This document shows positions 63,203 through 64,000 of a stretch of DNA of 64,000 nt, one piece after another (positions within the stretch are counted from its first letter, which is position 1; the number at the start of each line of letters is the position of its first letter). The stretch covers positions 277,975 through 341,974 of the forward strand of contig CAWFSG010000019.1 of the NCBI GenBank assembly GCA_963818445.1. Direction: 5' to 3'. Under the pieces are notes generated by a model. It was not told the DNA's origin and did no database searches. It saw only the letters and a program-made list of their open reading frames with translations. The position numbers and the translations under genes were made by a program. Source of the stretch: Prado023 sp963818445 (lineage in GTDB: Bacteria > Actinomycetota > Actinomycetes > S36-B12 > CAIYMF01).

Positions 63203-64000
63203 GTGACCCGAACCCAGAACGATGCGATCAACCTCCGCCTCGCCCTCCTCGGACTGCCGCTGCCCGTGGGCGCCGGGGACTCCGAGGCCGCCCAGCTGGC
63301 CCAGCCGATCCTGGCCCGCCAACGCGAGTTGAGCCGGCGCCTGGCTGACAGGCTGTGCGCGGCGGATGGGCGCATCCAGGCGTTCCTCGACGACTACCTG
63401 GCCGAGACCGGCGAGGTACCGGCACTCCCCCGGCGCACGTTCGTCCTCGACGAGCCCGGACTGGCCCGCGAGTTGTCCCTTCCCTTCGACGGCGACAGCT
63501 TCGCCTCGCCCCTGCTCACCAGCTACCGGCTGGTCAACGGAGTCCTGCACAACCCCGCCAACGACCGACGAACCACCGCTGGGGTGTTCCACATCGCCGA
63601 GGGCGGGCTGCCGATCCCCGACGACAAGATCGCCGTGCCGAAGATCGCCTACGCCCGGCTGCTCGCGCATGCCTTCGAGCCGCCGGAGGTCGACATGGTC
63701 CTGCCGTACACCGCCAACCAGCCGAAGCCGGCCGCATGCTTCGTGTCGCTGCAATTGCGCCCGCTGGTGGCACCGGAGGTGCCCGGCTCGGTGAACGAGA
63801 AGCGGATGGAGACCCGGTTCATCGTGCCCGGCGGCCTGGTTTCCAACCTCGATTTCGTCGAGGGCATCTTCGGCAACGGGGGCGACCCCTACCTGCCCGA
63901 GAACGACGCCTCCCTGGCCCCCGAGACCTGGACCGGCCACACGGGATGCGTCATCCTCGCCCCGCACCTGACCCGCCTGACGAAGAAGGAGTCTGGACCG
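63203..64000 (+). CDS. Large conserved protein of unknown function, cut by window edge
   Basis: At least 266 aa from GTG 63203, with GGAG eight bases upstream; the frame is open to the last base. The sequence is rich in conserved-looking motifs (VFHIAEGGLPIPDDK, CFVSLQLRPLVAPEVPG, SNLDFVEGIFGNGGDPYLPE, WTGHTGCVILAPHLTRL) that I associate with long (>1000 aa) uncharacterised proteins of actinobacteria and planctomycetes. I do not assign a reaction. There is no signal peptide. It is divergent from dxr. Confidence 0.7.
   Translation, partial: MTRTQNDAINLRLALLGLPLPVGAGDSEAAQLAQPILARQRELSRRLADRLCAADGRIQAFLDDYLAETGEVPALPRRTFVLDEPGLARELSLPFDGDSFASPLLTSYRLVNGVLHNPANDRRTTAGVFHIAEGGLPIPDDKIAVPKIAYARLLAHAFEPPEVDMVLPYTANQPKPAACFVSLQLRPLVAPEVPGSVNEKRMETRFIVPGGLVSNLDFVEGIFGNGGDPYLPENDASLAPETWTGHTGCVILAPHLTRLTKKESGP

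Overview
The window comes from a high-GC actinobacterium (Actinomycetota). The markers are a complete Pup-proteasome set (Dop, Pup, PrcB, PrcA, PafA, PafB/C and a Mpa ATPase ending in the GQYL-type tail), mycothiol biosynthesis (MshC), the RNA polymerase factor RbpA, polyprenol-phosphate mannose synthase, and frequent GTG starts with 4-bp gene overlaps. SURF1 and a Rieske protein point to aerobic respiration. I cannot name a genus. Most genes lie on the minus strand.

Layout. 0-9.4 kb: a chromate transporter cut by the left edge, a secreted subtilase, a glycerophosphodiesterase, RbpA behind a SigR-like promoter, FxsA, Ppm1, small membrane proteins, a Rieske protein, a secreted beta-propeller protein and apolipoprotein N-acyltransferase. 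9.4-17.9 kb: a lysine-degradation island. It holds kdd, an amidohydrolase, kamD, kamE and kal in one strictly overlapping minus-strand operon, kamA divergent from it, and an Lrp regulator with an acyl-CoA dehydrogenase. 18-36 kb: a block largely syntenic with the proteasome/Tat region of Mycobacterium tuberculosis (exonuclease, HelY helicase, lipid kinase, TatC, TatA, PafC/PafB, two FKBPs, PafA, PrcA, PrcB, Pup, Dop), then a PTS transporter and Mpa. 36-43 kb: TrmI, a site-2 protease with CBS domains, a RecB-like nuclease and a MacB-type ABC exporter. 43-52 kb: a HAD phosphatase, MetH, a small basic protein, two secreted proteins, phosphoglucose isomerase and MshC. 52-63 kb: SURF1, a HAD protein, ProS, a GNAT protein, a dynamin-like or YcjX-like GTPase, and the IspG-TauE-RseP-Dxr cluster. 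The right edge cuts a large conserved protein of unknown function.

How the genes work together. KamA would convert L-lysine to L-beta-lysine, KamD/KamE (B12 and PLP) would convert that to 3,5-diaminohexanoate, Kdd would oxidise it, and Kal would deaminate 3-aminobutyryl-CoA. The acyl-CoA dehydrogenase and the Lrp regulator fit the downstream steps and control. The cleavage enzyme Kce is not in the window. MetH is the second B12 enzyme here.

Quality warning. At least eleven genes, several of them normally essential or highly conserved (RseP, MshC, PafA, HelY, TrmI), are interrupted by single-base frame changes while both flanking frames stay conserved. This looks more like residual indel errors in the assembly than real gene decay. 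I give frame-corrected spans and the approximate place of each break.
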